Position numbers and translations under genes: made by a program. The notes beneath the pieces were generated by a model. That model saw only the letters and a list, made by a program, of their open reading frames with translations, had not been told where the DNA came from and made no database searches. From Mauremys mutica (taxonomy: Eukaryota > Chordata > Testudines > Geoemydidae), in assembly GCF_020497125.1 (NCBI RefSeq), contig NC_059075.1, positions 103,021,222 to 103,085,221 of the forward strand: a stretch of DNA of 64,000 nt, in the 5' to 3' direction. Within the stretch, counting starts at the first letter, position 1; each line of letters begins with the position of its first letter. Shown in pieces: positions 18,758 to 33,600 of the stretch.

Positions 18758-18985
18758 TTAGGGTACATCTACACAGGGATTTAAAAAAACGTTTGGTGGC
18801 CAAGGTGAGCTGACTTGGGCTTGCGGGGCTCAGGCTGGAGCCTGAGCACTGGTAGCCTCTGAGGGAAGAGGGTCTGAGAGCAAATATCTACACAGGGATA
18901 CCCTGCAGCCTGAGCTCAGGTTATCTGACCTGGGCCAGCCGTAGCCTTGCCACAGGTTTTTCATCGCTGTGTAGATGTACTCTTA
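18758..18985. mobile_element. Harbinger-type MITE
   Basis: Terminal repeats GGGTACATCTACACAG (18761) and CTGTGTAGATGTACTCT (to 18983) are complementary apart from one position, flanked by TTA on both sides (18758-18760 and 18983-18985). A second internal ATCTACACAGGGAT occurs near 18888. Confidence 0.8.
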
Positions 18986-20284
18986 GTTACTTCTCTGGGC
19001 CTGTTTTTAACAGCTATTGTACAAGAGGGATACGTTCTGCAACTAGCTTGATGTTCCTGGGTGTAGGTATCCCTTTTGAAATGAAGGACTTTAATCCTGT
19101 AACTGCTTGAGTTGCAGTGTGCATGAGAGCTACGTAAAAGCAGAGCTTGGGGAGGGAGGGAGGTCTCATATTAACATGTTAGTTTTAATAATTTCTCTCT
19201 ACAGAAGTGAGATTTGCAGGAGATAAAGAACCGAACCAGGAAATGAGTTCATGTGAAGGGAAAAGATACTTTGATATGGAAAATGACAGGTGCCTCAGTT
19301 AGTTACCTTTTTTAAAGAGGGGGATGCAACGTAAAGGGATATGTAGGCAAAGTTGTGCTATGCAGTCCCTCCCAGCTTGAGTGCTGCTGATCAAACTGAG
19401 GTGAAGAGAGTTAGTCACAATTACCAGTGATAGACATGCCACCTCTTACTTTCCTTGCACCAAATCCTCTAGTCTGTGCACAAAGAAAGAAACAGAAGTT
19501 CTAAGACATAGTAAGGACTAAAGCCTGTATCTTCTGCAAATTTATATTTTTTTGGTGTACTAAAGATCAAACTTCCATATTGTATGCATTGTCTCAGCTA
19601 TTGTAATGGCATCTGTTTGAAAAATGATCATCAGATTTAATCTGAGGATCACAAAAGGAATGCCACATTGCATACATTCTGAATGCATTTCTTTATGGGA
19701 GAGCAGAACTTTGTCTGCACTGTAGACTTTGCAAGAAAAAGCTTACCCGAGGCTCTTGATGAAACTTATCACTTTTTTCTGTATCTGGTAAAGCTGTGTT
19801 TCTAATTTACTGATAATCTGTTGCAGTGATTATTTCCATACTGTTTGCTAATTTGTATGAGCTGAAATATGTCCATTGATTGTAAGATAATTGAAAATTA
19901 GTACTTCAGCCTCAGCTACACTGAAAGACTTTGAACAAATGTTACTTTATGGAAAAAACAAGCAGTATTAAACCAGATACATGTGATTATACACTAACTA
20001 TGACACACAAAGTGACTTTAATCAGAATCTGCATTTACTTTTTAACCTAGTTTTTGAACATGACCTTGAGCCATAACCATACCATATTTCACATTAAAGG
20101 AGTAGGGATATGATAGGGGAAAGGGCAAAGAAGTGGCTGAACTTTTGAATTTAAGTGCTTAAAAAAACCGACAGTACTAGAACTTGACCAGCAAATTATT
20201 TGATTTGTCCCCCCCTCATGTTATTAATTTGATTGTTTCTATACTTGTGTACATTTCTGCAATATGCAAGGAAGTAACCTAATT

Positions 20285-20310
20285 TATTTATATATATATA
20301 CACACCCACA
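20285..20310. repeat. TA/CA microsatellite
   Basis: Short (TA)n followed by (CA)n-like sequence. Confidence 0.8.
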
Positions 20311-23300
20311 CCATATTTACCAACTACCTTGTTTAGTTTTAGTGGTTAAAATGGTGGTTATAAGCTGCCAATATTCATAAAAGCACCATGAATTCATCAA
20401 CTGCTATTTTACAGAGATGTTGAATCACTGACCATCTTTTCAACCACTCTCACTATCTCTAATGCATAAATAAAAATTGGGAAGAGGTCATTATATTAAC
20501 CTTGCCTGGTGAAATGCATGTATTATGCTTTTTCACCATTGAGGAGTTTGCTTTAGCTAAATCACCTTTTCAGATATATCTAAACAGAGAAGATAGGTAG
20601 GAACCATTTTGCTTTTAATACATTTGGCATTAGCTAATGCCTTCAGTTTGCCTAGTAAGGAAAATATATGTGAAATTTGAAAGTGTTTCACTTCTGTGTC
20701 AGTAAGGGGAAAACTATTAGGATATTGTCCCAAAAGGAAACATCTACAAGAATCCACCAACAAAACTGCTGCCCTGCAGGTTTTCTCAATTAGGACTTTA
20801 GTGAGCTGCCTTTTCTACAGAAGATGAGAAAAAATCTGAAAATCAGCTTCTGTAATGAGAAATCCCATCTAGCACATAACTGTCAACAGTCTCATGCTGT
20901 CATGGTCTTCACCCATAGTCTGAATGGAACCAACGTCCGTGCAGCACCTCTGTGTTGTGGAGTGTTCAACAATCCATAGCTCTAGCATCAACTCAGTCTG
21001 GTACATCTCTCCTAATTCAACCTTCCTGAAGGCCTGATGGCAATTTCCTCCCAGCTAGAAAGTTTAGCGGCACTTATGTCCACAGTCAGGTTCTTTTAAA
21101 CACAGGTTTAAGAGAGCTAAAGAAAGAGCAAAAATTTGACTGACCTAGCCAGTCTGGAGGTTTTATACACACTAACAAAAACAGGATTAAAAGTCTTAGA
21201 TCCTGATCCTGCGACTAGTTGCATGCTAACAGACTGTGGCTTCTCTCCCAGGATTTAGGCTCAGGTTTCTTTCATAATCTTCATTTCATGGCTGCTCAGG
21301 TAGTATTGTAGCACAGCAAGACACTTGCTAGGTCTCTGTTAGCAACCATGGCTTACCCTTCAGCACCCATGTAATCTCTCAGGTGCTAACATCTACCTGC
21401 AGCTCCTCCGCTGGCACATCGTCATCTCAGCAGTATGTCAGATAAGGGAGTAGTTCTACGTACTTCATTACATTCTTTCCTGCCAGGCTGGGGGAGCTCC
21501 AGGAAGATCAGGATAGCGACTTGACTGGCATCTCCTTGGGACCCACCACCCAGTCCAGGGGAAGTGGGGGAGGAGAGCAAGATACCAGTTAGTGCTCCCT
21601 GATTCTCTGTCATAGCCCAGGTTATAGCAGCCTAAGGGCTACTCTAATTTGCACCACTCTCTTTGTACCATATAATAGAATTTGCCCCCAAAATACTGAT
21701 TGCAGCCCCACATCATTATATGGCCCCAGCCTGGTGTTAATCATATATTACAGTTAATGGTAAACTGATCTGTAATACACACAGAAGAGTCTTTAATGGA
21801 AAAATCAATATGCTACAGGATGTAGCTTGCTTAATTCTGAAATGACCCTTTCCCCTCTGCATTGCTATGTAAAAAGTCCCCAGAGTGGTATTAGACTTCA
21901 CCATTGACTTACATGAGACTTACTTAGCACATGCTTAATAGTATTGCTGGATCAAGGAAAGTGCGTTCAGGTCCTTGCACACTTGAAGCTCCTAGGCTGT
22001 TGGGCAGTGTCACTGTGTGCTGTTAAAGAGCCGCTGAGACCCACCCAGAGGCACTTTGTTATGAAAGATGCTCTGTTAGTTTTAGATAGTAGTAGAATAG
22101 TGATAGGTAAATAAATTAACTTTATACATAAGGATACAACCTTTCTGTAGAGTTGGTTTCTGCTATGTCAGCTGTACATTGTGAAATAGTCTCTACATCA
22201 GAATTGCATTTACGTTCAGAGATGGGCACCTCAGGAACCAGGTTATCTCCCCATGGCTGTACATGCATTCCCATTATTGCTGGAGATGGGAGCAACACTA
22301 AAAATGGGGTTGCAGGTAGTCCTACGTTTTACAGAACAGCATCACTAATAGTTATATACAAATAGTTTAAGTTGTAACATGGAGTCTGATGTCCTTCAGG
22401 AAGATGGAATTAAATAAATCACTAGCACTTCTAATTTAGGTCTCGGTTGTGTCAAGCATAGGTGCCTAATCAAACATTTAAATTCAACTTTCATGATGAG
22501 GGTAGACCAAAGCCAGTATATTTTGAAAGCCCAGATCAGGAGACAGAGAAAGCTTGATCCCAGTCTTCTGCTATAACTTGATAGAGTCAAAAAAGTCTGT
22601 CTTTTAAGAGAAAGCAAATGAACAAGCCTACAGTCTGTATAATTGCTTACTGCACACTTTTGCAATCCTCACCAGTATCAGTATGTAGGTAGCATTAGCA
22701 CACAGTCTTGGGGAGATGGGGTACCCCTTTGAACAGGCAGAGCATTGGAATGACCCCCCCTCACTTCTTTGTACGATGGGGAGCACCTTGTGAGAAAGCA
22801 ACGTCATTAGTACCCTCTACTCCCCTGCTTCCCATAAAAAGGAATCAATTTTTCTCCCCCCTTTCAGCTGTGAAGGAATTCTAGGGCCAAGTAGTATGAT
22901 ACATAAGGTGCTCTCTGGCTTTACACAACTGCTTTGCAGTTTACACTCCCCCTTTTCTTGAAGAGGAGCCTGGCAACTTTATTCCTGAAAGTACAATTTT
23001 TAGGACAGCTTCAAAGCTAAAAGTCCTTCTACAGCTGTGGTTGGGGAATTCAGATCAAAGAGGATACGCACATGTTGTTCCAATGTCAGCACTGACGCTT
23101 GGTGGAAATCTCTGTGGATTTACTACAGTCCCCAGAACAGAGATTAAATTATGCACTGAAGCTGCCTCTATAAACTGCAGGAGACAAAGAGAATAAATGG
23201 CAGTGCACTTTCTCATAATCAAAGCCTGGCGTCGTTATTTGCATCAGTTTCCTGTGAGCTGTCAGGGGAAAGTGAAAGGGACACGGTGTCAAGGGACAGA

Positions 23301-25229
23301 ACAGAGTGCCATCTGGGTTTTAAAAGTGACACCAACTACATTTTTTCCCTGAATCTTTGAGAAATATCACCCAAAGAGTGTGTTCCTCTGGAGCACTGTT
23401 CCTGATGCTTCTATTCCCAGGGGAGAGTTAAAAGTACAATATGAGACTATGTTAAAGGCCAGCAGTTCCTGCTATATAATCTGAAGATGGCATTTAAGGT
23501 GTCTCCACACTCAGTGGGAGATAGCTGGAAAAGGAGAGAAAAGAATGAGAGGTGGTGGATGCCAGAAAAGAGACCTCAAATAAGTTATGTATCAGAAGTC
23601 AAATGTTCCAGGGCTGATCTGAATGGAACTTCCCTATGTTTTGAGGTTTTCCCATTTACTAGTCTTGACTAGCAGACTGACTCCTTTTAGCCATTCCCAG
23701 GATAGTCACACCAGAAAACAGTGTCTTGTAATCAGGTGGTTTTCAGCTCTTTCCATATCAGAAGTAGGTTGCAAGCTACCCACACCTCAGAAACAACTCA
23801 AACTAGGTTAAATAAAGCATAGAATGTTTTGGGGCTATAATACGATGCAGAAATGGAGAGGGGTCCACAACCTGAATAGTTCCTTTTCATCTATTTACTC
23901 TAGGTTTTCACACAAATGTGGGGTTCAAACCATTATGTTACTTATATGCACAAGGCTGAGATCTGCTATTCATGAACGCTACAAAACTATAGTGTTATGG
24001 GTCTTATTATAACTATACATAGTAACAACTTTTCTTTAAAATGCAATAGTTCATGTATTTTCAAGTGATAAGCATAACTAAAGAAGCAATCATTGCATAA
24101 GTGATGTGCTGGATTTTATTTAGTGTGTTAAAGAGCTGAAGCACCTACTGCTATCCCAAATAAGACAAAAGCAGGCATTTGGTTTGCAATTTACTCTTTA
24201 CTGAACTCCTCAAATATTGCTTATTTACAGTCTACATAGCTTCAGGCTTGGTACCTGGTCCGGTAAAACTGTAACTGTAGGAAGCTCTCCTCCTCTTCGA
24301 GTTTCAGAGACACCTCAGACCTGAAGAAGCAGTGACACCCTACCTGATGGTTAGTTTCCTGGAGCAATTTTGCAGCACTTTTTGATTCTTTCTTATAACA
24401 CAAAGATGTAGGAAGGTTAACATAATACATACTGTTAACTGGGCAAAGAGCAAAATGCAAGGAATCCATCTACAAATTACAAATTGGAGACAAAAGGTGA
24501 TTCTTGTAGACAATATATAGTATGGGAGGAAATCAAAAGCAGTTGACCTATCTGTCTATTTAGCAGAGTTGAACAATCAGAAAGGGAATCCATACAGGCA
24601 AAATATTCATTCAGAACCAGGCAGCAGTTTCCGTTATCATCCCACATTATTCTCTTTCTTTTCATTTAGTTTTCAATAATAGTAAAGCTCTAATGGTAAC
24701 TAAAAATGCTTTTCATTGGAACATTCAACTTCTTTATTTCATTAGGTCTAATCCTATATGACCCATCACTAAGGTTTGGAAGACTTTTTGTTTTTAAAAA
24801 AATTGTGCCACAGCTCTAAAGATAGACAAATTATGCTGTCAAAGTTTATATCTAGAGACAGACATGGGGAAAAAACCAAAAAACCCAACAAAATCCCAAA
24901 TCCCTGCTCACATAGCAAAATATAGGCATTATTGTGTGTGTATATTTATGTAATTTGTAGTTAACAGTGCTAGGTCCTATACATATCTCCTTGATTGGGG
25001 CTTCTTATTAATAATGCAAATAAATAATGACAGGTCAATGTTTAGATGTATTAAAATATTTGCATTAATCCAAGTGTGATTTTGTGGAATCTCTCCCCTC
25101 ATTAGTAATGTCCAGATTTGAAAATATATTATCCTAATTCTCAACACACCTCTGCAAATTCCCCAGAGTCCTGGATCATTTAAGCTTGTAACTCATTTAA
25201 TATGGGAAACACACTAATTTTCTACAACT

Positions 25230-26080
25230 ATTGTACTCTACTGGGTTCTCCTACCTTGCTGGCTGGTCCTTCAGTGTCTTCATTAGCGGCTTCTCTTCGT
25301 TTTTTCTGTTTCTGTCCCTCAGAGTTTGGTTCTTAGTCTTCCTCTTTATCACATCTGTGCATTTTAAGGTAATCTCATCTGCTACCATGGCTTCAGTTAC
25401 CCCCTCTGTGAAATTAACTCCAAATTCTTCATTGGATCCCCACACCTTCCATTCCTTTCCTCTGTTTCACATTTCTGACTCTGATACTCCTCTATCCTGT
25501 GAAACTCCAGATTTTCAAAACAAATTATTTTCCCTGCTAATCCATCTCCTCTCCTGATACCACCTACATCCCACTACCTTCCCGTAATTCCCAGCTCATC
25601 ACTTTGGTGACATCATTGACTTCTCTCTGCTTCCAATTCTTGCTAAGTCCCTCAATATTTCCACATTATCACCACCTTACCCCTCCCTCTGTCTCCATAC
25701 CCCACTCCCATAAAAAACGCTTTTCACACCTTGGTCATCTCAACTTTATCACTATCTTTCTCCTACCAGGCCTCTCTTTTCTCACCTTTCCCTCTCCAGG
25801 CTAACTGAAGTCCAACTACTAGAGCCATCTTTCTTCCCTCTCCTTGAATCCTTTTACTAGCTTGCAACTAGATCTCTGCCCTTTTTTCCTCCAAATCCTC
25901 TTATTTTTCTGCTCCACTCATCTCCCATACTCAGTAAACCTCCCCTTTGATACCCACAACCTCTTGAAGAAGCCTTCCATTCTTAGGGCATCAAGGACCT
26001 TCCATCCCCTGCCCCACTCCATCTTTCAAGCTCACATTTTCCAAGAATCCTTTGTAACATGTTCTCACCAATAGTGTTTT
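25230..26080. repeat. Long pyrimidine-rich tract
   Basis: Nearly 850 bp in which the + strand is strongly C/T biased (CCTCTCC, TTCCCTC and similar). It is not a simple tandem repeat. It resembles the 3' part of an old LINE, but I cannot name the family. Apparent frames of 60-108 codons here are low-complexity. Confidence 0.55.
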
Positions 26081-29000
26081 TACACCTTAGCTGAAATTGT
26101 CATCCAATGTTGTCATTTTGTTGTTTGTCCTTCTATAGGTCTGTGTAAAGCACCATGTACATTCATGGTTCTCTAAATGAATAATAGTATAACACATTTT
26201 TTAATTCCTAGGGATCTACATGGTACATTTTTGTATTTTTAATTTGTTTTATACCTAGAGTCCAAAGTTTTTCTGCCATATCCAATAATTTATGGTAGGC
26301 TTCACAATTTTATGTTTTTCTCCTTAGGTTTACCTGTAGTTTAACATTCAAAGTATGGTTGTGGTACAGAATACCTCAACAGGCTTATATTAAAAATGCC
26401 CTTTAAAATTCCAAAGCTTTGAACTAAAAGCAGTATCTCAAGAAGTTTTCATGGAAAGTTCATCTCAGTTGGTTCAATTCAGCTACACTTAGATGCACCT
26501 TTTCAAATAATAGAAAAAAAGTGTAAAGGGGTCAGATCCAATCAATACAGTTGTTCAAACAGAATTCCAGTCACTGTGATGTGTGTACATTTTGTGCTTT
26601 TCCTTTGTACTGTTCCACTATGAAGAAAGGTTGCTTTTGCTAGCATAGCAATAAAAGTCTTAGCCTTTTGAATACAGCCAACTAACCAATGGGAATGTTT
26701 ACCAGGTGTGGAAATATATAGCAATTTTTCATGTCTTTCCTCTGCATGTCTCTTTCTTTTTATAACTACGCAATCCACACATCTACTACACAAGCAAATG
26801 CTTTAAAATACCCAAAGACAGACATAAATCAGAGAAGTGAAGCTTCAGAACGTACCTCATTAGTTTGTTTTTTTGTTTTGTTTTTATTTTTGAGACTTAG
26901 AAATCAACTAAGTAAATAGCATGAGTTGAAAATAAAGCTGTATGCAATATCTAAAAGATGCCAATAAGCATTATATTGTATATAGATTCATAACAGCAAT
27001 CCTTGAGCAGATTTCAGCCATTTAAATCAACTTTACTCAGGCTTTGTCATTTTTTTAAACAGTAAAGGTTTGGTAATATTTTTATGAACTTGTAGGTGGC
27101 AAAGCCATATATAACAATATTCTGCACACAAACCAGATTTTCTAGAAAAAAGTCCACTAAACTAATATGACGGGTGAAAAAAATCTCTCCAATACAGCTT
27201 GCTCCTTGTGGGTGTTTCTGGCTGTCCTGGATTAAATTAGTTTTAGTGTTTATCACCACTATTACTCTCCATTCTCTCGAAGAGCTGGAGTTAATCCAGT
27301 GTGGACAATGTCATCACCAAAACTCCCTAGCAGCCTGCCACACAAATGCAAAACTAGAGCAACGGGAAGGAAAATAAACAAAAGGAGCACCCATTCAATT
27401 TAAAAAAATGGAGACTAATGACAGGTCTGAGGATTACAAGGCTGAGGGTGTTGTGAATTTGTAACCTGTCATCAGGGCAACCACTTTGTAATGTAACAAA
27501 CTAAAAACACACATGGGTGAAAGGAAGAAAGATAAGAGTCTTTAGAGTAAAAAACATTGAATTTTTGCTTGGTGTAAAAACTATACAGATTAATTACAAA
27601 TTAGTTCCTCCAAAAGAAAAACAGATACTATTTGTCTAATATTTTTAATCAAAATGAAAAAAACCCTCTTTTTATTCCAACTATTTTATGACTTGAAATT
27701 GAACATTGTCTGATTAAAAGATACCACTGTGAATACATCATAATTTTCTAGCTTTGATGCTAGTGATAGGTGCTGTACAAGTACATAGATAAGACTGTTT
27801 TGGTGAATAAATGCAAAATGAAATTGAAAAAAGAAAACCACCACACAGAGTGGTCACCAGATAACTCATTAGCATATCTATATTTAAATAAGGGCTTTGA
27901 AAAAAAGTGTCATACTTGGGGATATTTTTTTTCCAAAATATGGGATTAATTATGGACATATAAATTGCTTGATTTGTCTCAGACCAAAAGTTTTCAAGGT
28001 CAGTTTATTACTCAAAACATTAATGGTATGTGTGTTAAGTGTGAAATTCTTTCATCTCAGATAAAGCTCAAGTAAGCAGGTTGTGTGTGAATGATGTACA
28101 CGGCAGGGTAGGAGAATATGAATAGTCTCATCACAACCTGTAGAGCACCTGCACAACTACTATGACAATCAGCTGTGCTTCTCTCCACCTGCCCAACACC
28201 CACCCAAAAGACAACAGACAAGTGGAATTTTTGGTCAGTGGGTTTAAGTACTGTAGTTCATGAACCCACTGGCTGCACCCCCTCCCCACAGCATAGCCCA
28301 CACACTTCCCCCTTCTGCATCAACAACATTTTTTTTTACAGAACCATGACACATCACAAATCCCTGAGGGTTCCTTTACTTTTCAGGCCATGCATATCCC
28401 CACAAATGGGACAAGGGTTTTATAAGCATGTCAGCTTTGCGTTTCCTGTTCACACATTTGAAGTCAACTATTCACTTAAACTCTGTGAAGTTCACAATGT
28501 CAATACTGAACCACAGAAATATCTCGATTTTCTTTTTTTAAAAGTTATTGACTGTTTGTTCCCTTCACTCTATTGTATTAAGTAGTTCAAGTTTAAGAAA
28601 GACAAGAACTAAAAACCTCCAGTAGTCTGTATCAAACCCATGTCATTTGAAGGCACTGTCATAGTACAAATTGACTCTTGCCTGCTATTATAGAAGTCTT
28701 AAATTCCAGTTGGTTTCCAGACATTTTATTTGGTTAATGTGTGTCCATACGTTGCACAAGCAACCGCATGATGTTTACAGGATTAGAGATGGGGAGTGGC
28801 AGTTTTTGCACACACAATATGTAAATTACTCTAGCTACTTTAATTTCATACCATACCAAGTGTCAAGAATTTGGCAGTTGAGAAAACTGTAAAATAGGAA
28901 AGATCAACATTTAGGTTCCAATTCAGGAAAGCCTGTACTTACGTGCTTTCCTGAATAGAGATGGACTTAAGTATGTATTTAAGAGCCGTCCTAAGTTCAG

Positions 29001-29199
29001 CACTTGGTACACAGGAGGCCTGATTCAATTCCTATATAAGTAAATGGAAAAACTCCCATGGACAGCAATGGGCTTGGGTCAGAACCAGGGAAAACAAAAT
29101 GTAATTAACGGGGATTTTAAAAACAATGTTGAAAATGATCAACAGGACAGCTGACAAGACAAAAGCAGTAGAAGTGTTATGTTAATATTTTAATCTGTA

Positions 29200-30638
29200 C
29201 ATACACCATTTTCCCCAAACTGTTACATTTTATTTAAATTAACATTTTCTTGCAAAATATTCATTTAATTTCTTTTCAAACATTTTTTATAAAGGCAAAA
29301 ATAAAAATTTTATTTTGGCAAAATGTTATGAAGCTGACTCTGGCAGTATTGAGTTAGTGAAAAATAGACTGCATTTTCTAAATATATTTCTTAAGAATAG
29401 CTTCTGAGTATCGTAAAAATACAATATGAATTTTTATTTTATGCATTTTAAACAAATGTGAAGCTCAATCCATGTAGTTTCTTTTTAAACCCATTATCTG
29501 AATGCAGCAAAGAAACAGAAGTTAAAAGTCTCGCAAAACACAGCACAGTATTTGTGAATCATTCCTCTCTTAGCACTGGACTCAACTAAAAATTACACAG
29601 TATTGTGCGATTTTTGCATGCCTTACACTGAAAGTGTACACATACTTTTTTCAAGTAAAGAAGCAACAGCAATTTATTTAAACTCATTTTCTTCATATGT
29701 AAGTGGCCAACTCTTCACCCTATACCCAAGCAAAACATCAGACTTGAAAGTTTTGGCAAAATTAAGCACCAGTTAAATTTACATACAAAATTAGCAAGTG
29801 CCACATTACATTATTTCTGTTGTTTCCAGGATAATGCAATACATCACATATTGCTTTTTAATTAAAACAAATATATATATATATTTACTAGTAAAATCAC
29901 ACATTCTATTAACATTTTATTGCTTACTTCACACAGTAGAATTAAAATATCTTTTACTTCCCAGTCCTCTTAATTTAAGAAAATTTTTGTAGCTTCTTGT
30001 CAATGCCAACACACTGGGTACTGATATTTGAAAATTAACTACATGGAATTAAAAAATGTACAGGAGTTAGCAGCTGAGTGCCATAATTTTGTTCATTGTG
30101 TACAAACATGATGGTTACTAACATTTAGAAATGCAAGCTGAGTCCTTTGCTATTTCTTATTTAAAGGGCACGAGAGTGATCAATTTTGCCAAAAAAGAAG
30201 AAAATTCTCAATAAGCTTCTCACTTGAGTTAGTTTTACCCAAATGCCATGATGTGCTTCCAAGATTATTTGATTTACATTTTGTAAAGTCCGTGTAAGCA
30301 GTTTTTTTTTTTAAAATGAACTCAGCCCTCGATTTAAAAAATCTAAAATATATTCTGTTTCTAAAAATACATCAGTATTTTACAGAGTATCTTAAAAGTG
30401 CCATTTATTTATATAAAAAGTCTGAACTAAAACAATGCCAAACTAAAATGATTTGAATTTATTTGTTTTTCATAGAAAATCCCTCTATTATTCTCTGAAT
30501 TTGTTTTTGAAAAATTATGAGATCAGCTGATGAGTATCTTCAGAGAAGCTGGTGTAATGAAGACATTCTTTCTTCCACACTCTGGCATCAGATGGTTGTT
30601 GGGTTGTATCTTATGTCAATGTTCAGTTACTGCTTTGG
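29200..30638 (-). CDS. PLEKHA7: PLEKHA7 terminal exon: last 7 codons, stop and 3' UTR (inferred)
   Basis: A good acceptor (TTTTGTTTTAATTCATACC then AG) precedes CCAAAGCAGTAACTGAACAT and a TGA at 30618-30616. With the preceding exon ending in phase 1 this yields ...SKEVAAKAVTEH and stop. The 1.4 kb downstream on the - strand is AT-rich and UTR-like, with a minus-strand AATAAA at 29234-29229. The alternative is read-through of the exon at 36407 into its intron, ending after about 25 codons. Transcript data would decide. Confidence 0.6.
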
Positions 30639-33600
30639 CTGGTATGAATTAAAACAAAATGCAGTCAAATACGGTAGGGTATGCTGATGCCAACCAGTAC
30701 ACATTTTCAGAAAAACATGATTTTGTATTGCAGTCCTCAGTAAGATAGGATGGATAATTAATAGATATTTAAAATTGTATGACCAATTATTACTTGATGC
30801 CATTGAAATTCTGGAAGATGTCCACTGATCTAGAAGAATCGTTGTGCCCCTAATGTAATGGCTAAAATTACTAGATTCTTTCCTTAACGCTCTCCCTTAA
30901 AGTGAACTTTGGATGTGAGTTTTTGGAATAGTTCCCTAATACAAGTTCACTGTTGGTATCTGGGGACGGTGCTTTATTTTTTGCACTCTTTTGAAAAGTT
31001 CAAGGCCAGATTCTGATACTCTTTACTTGTGGAAAAACACCTCACTCCATGCGTAATCCGCTTTGATTTAAATGGGACTACTAGAAGAGTCAGGTGCCAT
31101 TCAGTTTGAGCAAGGGTGGTGGAATCAGGCCGGCCAAATCAGAAAGTGAACTAGGCAGACATTAGTCCACTTCCATCACGTTCCCCTGCTGCTCTGAGTG
31201 ATGTCAGAACAACTTTACAGCTGTCAGTCTATCACAGGAGTCGGCAACCTTTCAGAAGTGCTGTGCCAAATCTTCATTTATTCACTCTAATTTCAGGTTT
31301 CGTGTGCCAGTCATACATTTTAACGTTTTTAGAAGGTCTCTTTCTATAAGTCTATAATATAGAACTAAACTATTGTTGTATGTAAAGTAAATAAGGTTTT
31401 AAAAATGTTTAAGAAGCTTCATTTAAAATTAAATTAAAATGCAGAGCCCCCAGACCGGTGGCCAGGACCCGGGCAGTGTGAGTGCCACTGAAAATCAGCT
31501 CGTGTGTCGTTTTGGCACGTGTGCCATAGATTGCCTAACCCTGGTCTATCATTTGTGATATGCTTTTCTGAAGGCAAGTCACCTTTTACGATCTTAAGGT
31601 CTAATACTGCAGCCATTCTGAACAGAACTCCTATTGACATAAACTGATGTGTGCACAGTATTGGGCCTTTCTAGAGCTTATCTAAGTATGCAGATTTCTT
31701 AACTCTGAGAAGTGCTGATCTCAAAAGTTCTCCAAAACCAAAACCATGGTAGCCAGAGACGAACTCTTTTAAAAGATGTTCAGTCACACTTACTACTAAA
31801 CTTATTTCATGTATTTTTATACAATAGTATGAGAGAAAACTAGCCCATCTGAAAGCAGAAAGACAAGAATGAATTAATAGTAAATTCTGGAGGTACAGTG
31901 GGTGCCAAATTGGGATAATGTCAGTATTATGATATGTTTAACTATTGGTAAGTATTTCCCATTTTAAGTATAGGGAATAATGCAAATACCATTGAAATGT
32001 GCAGTAAATGTTCATTTTTAATGGTGGTGCAATAAATGTCCTTTTTAAAAATGGTGCCCACGATACTTGCAGCTAAGAACTAAACTAAATGAAGGGAAAA
32101 CATCATCATTCCATTAATATAATAATTTAATGGAAAAACATTGAATGCATGGCAGCAGTCAAACAAACTACTGTAAGGTTAATTACACAAGGCCAGCTTG
32201 TCTCAAACTAATCTTTAATTTTAGTTTCTACAAAAATGCACCTGTTTGTCCCCACAAAATTGCATGCAGACCCCAAACTGCCTGTTTACAAGGGTTCCTG
32301 TTTTTGCAGGTATGGTGCTCAACAGAGATGTGTGCCACTTTGCAGGTGAAAACACATGCACACATTTTCAATAGTGGAAGTTGTTGCTGAAAATGTGGCC
32401 CCAAATTTGCCAATAGCATTGACATTTTAGTTTTTCTTTTGCCACACTAAGATGATCAAAATAACCTTTACTTATTTTTAACCAACAGCAATCACCTTAA
32501 AGGCTTTTGCAAGCTTATGTATTAGTTCATAAGCAGCAATATTTGCTGACTGAGAACAGATTCTTCTGATTGCTGAAAACTGCATGCATGCATTAATTTG
32601 GATAAATTTTACATTATTGTAGTAAAAAGTGTTAGTTTTTGACAAAGTTAAAGCAAAGATGTAATGACAAATTAGACATGCAAAGAGCAGTTAGTTCTTA
32701 CTTTTAAGGTGTTTAGACAAATGTGTAGTGAAATCCATTGCTTAAGGGGGAGTGAGGTGGCTGTGGTACAGAAGGTGAGGGTGCTTTAGATGGGTAGGTC
32801 AACTGGTGAGCTAGAAGGGATCACACACAGGAATTAGGTAGCATAATTAAACATACATATTGCAACAGAGCCACCTTAACTATCTAACTACTACATAATA
32901 AGGAAACACTGCACCAGATTAGTAATGCAATGGGGTGTTAAAATTAATTTAGGTACATGGAAAACACTATTTAACAATATATCCACCTGTTGTTTCTGTA
33001 TCGTTCAGTCACATTAAAAGCAGAAATGGTTTATTTCCACAACACACAAACAAAATAAGGAAAACCCATATTAATATGAATCTCACTGGAACAACATGGC
33101 AAAAAACACTGATTTACACCAGTCAAACTGTACACAAAATCTGAAATCCCAGGATAGCACAGATACTGTACTTGTTAGTCCAGTTTCATAACTTGACTGA
33201 AGTTACTTTCTGCCCATTTATACCAGTGGAAGATGTACAGCAAATAGGAAGGTGAAAAAATAGTTTACAACAAAATAAATATAATTTATAGCTTAAGTAA
33301 TAAATTATGTGAGAAGTCAAATATCTTTTTAAGGCCTCAGCTTGAGGCATACTCCGAGAATAATGTATGCTCATTACTAAAATATAAGGCTTTTTCTATA
33401 TACAATGCACAGAAATAGTGTTATAATAGAGGATATGAAATCCTGATTTGTTGGCATAATATTAAAGACCCAAATGATTTCTATGCTAAGCTCTGCCTTT
33501 ACAATTTTGGAGGGGAAAGGGTGCAAAAGGCTATATGAGAAGTGGCTTTTTGATACTTGATCTCTCAGATTTCGTCCCATGATTTATAGATTGACGAGAG

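Larger units (their letters stand above)
18376..29199. other. Gene-poor intergenic region between convergent genes
   Basis: About 10.8 kb between the C11orf58 poly(A) signal and the inferred PLEKHA7 3' end. It holds a MITE (18758-18985), simple repeats near 20285, a long pyrimidine-rich tract (25230-26080) and old diverged repeats (for example 28915-29095). No open frame with recognisable protein features was found on either strand. Confidence 0.6.

Noticed and set aside
28175..28585. 136-codon + strand frame in the intergenic region
   Set aside because: No recognisable domain, splice context or family; composition like surrounding DNA.
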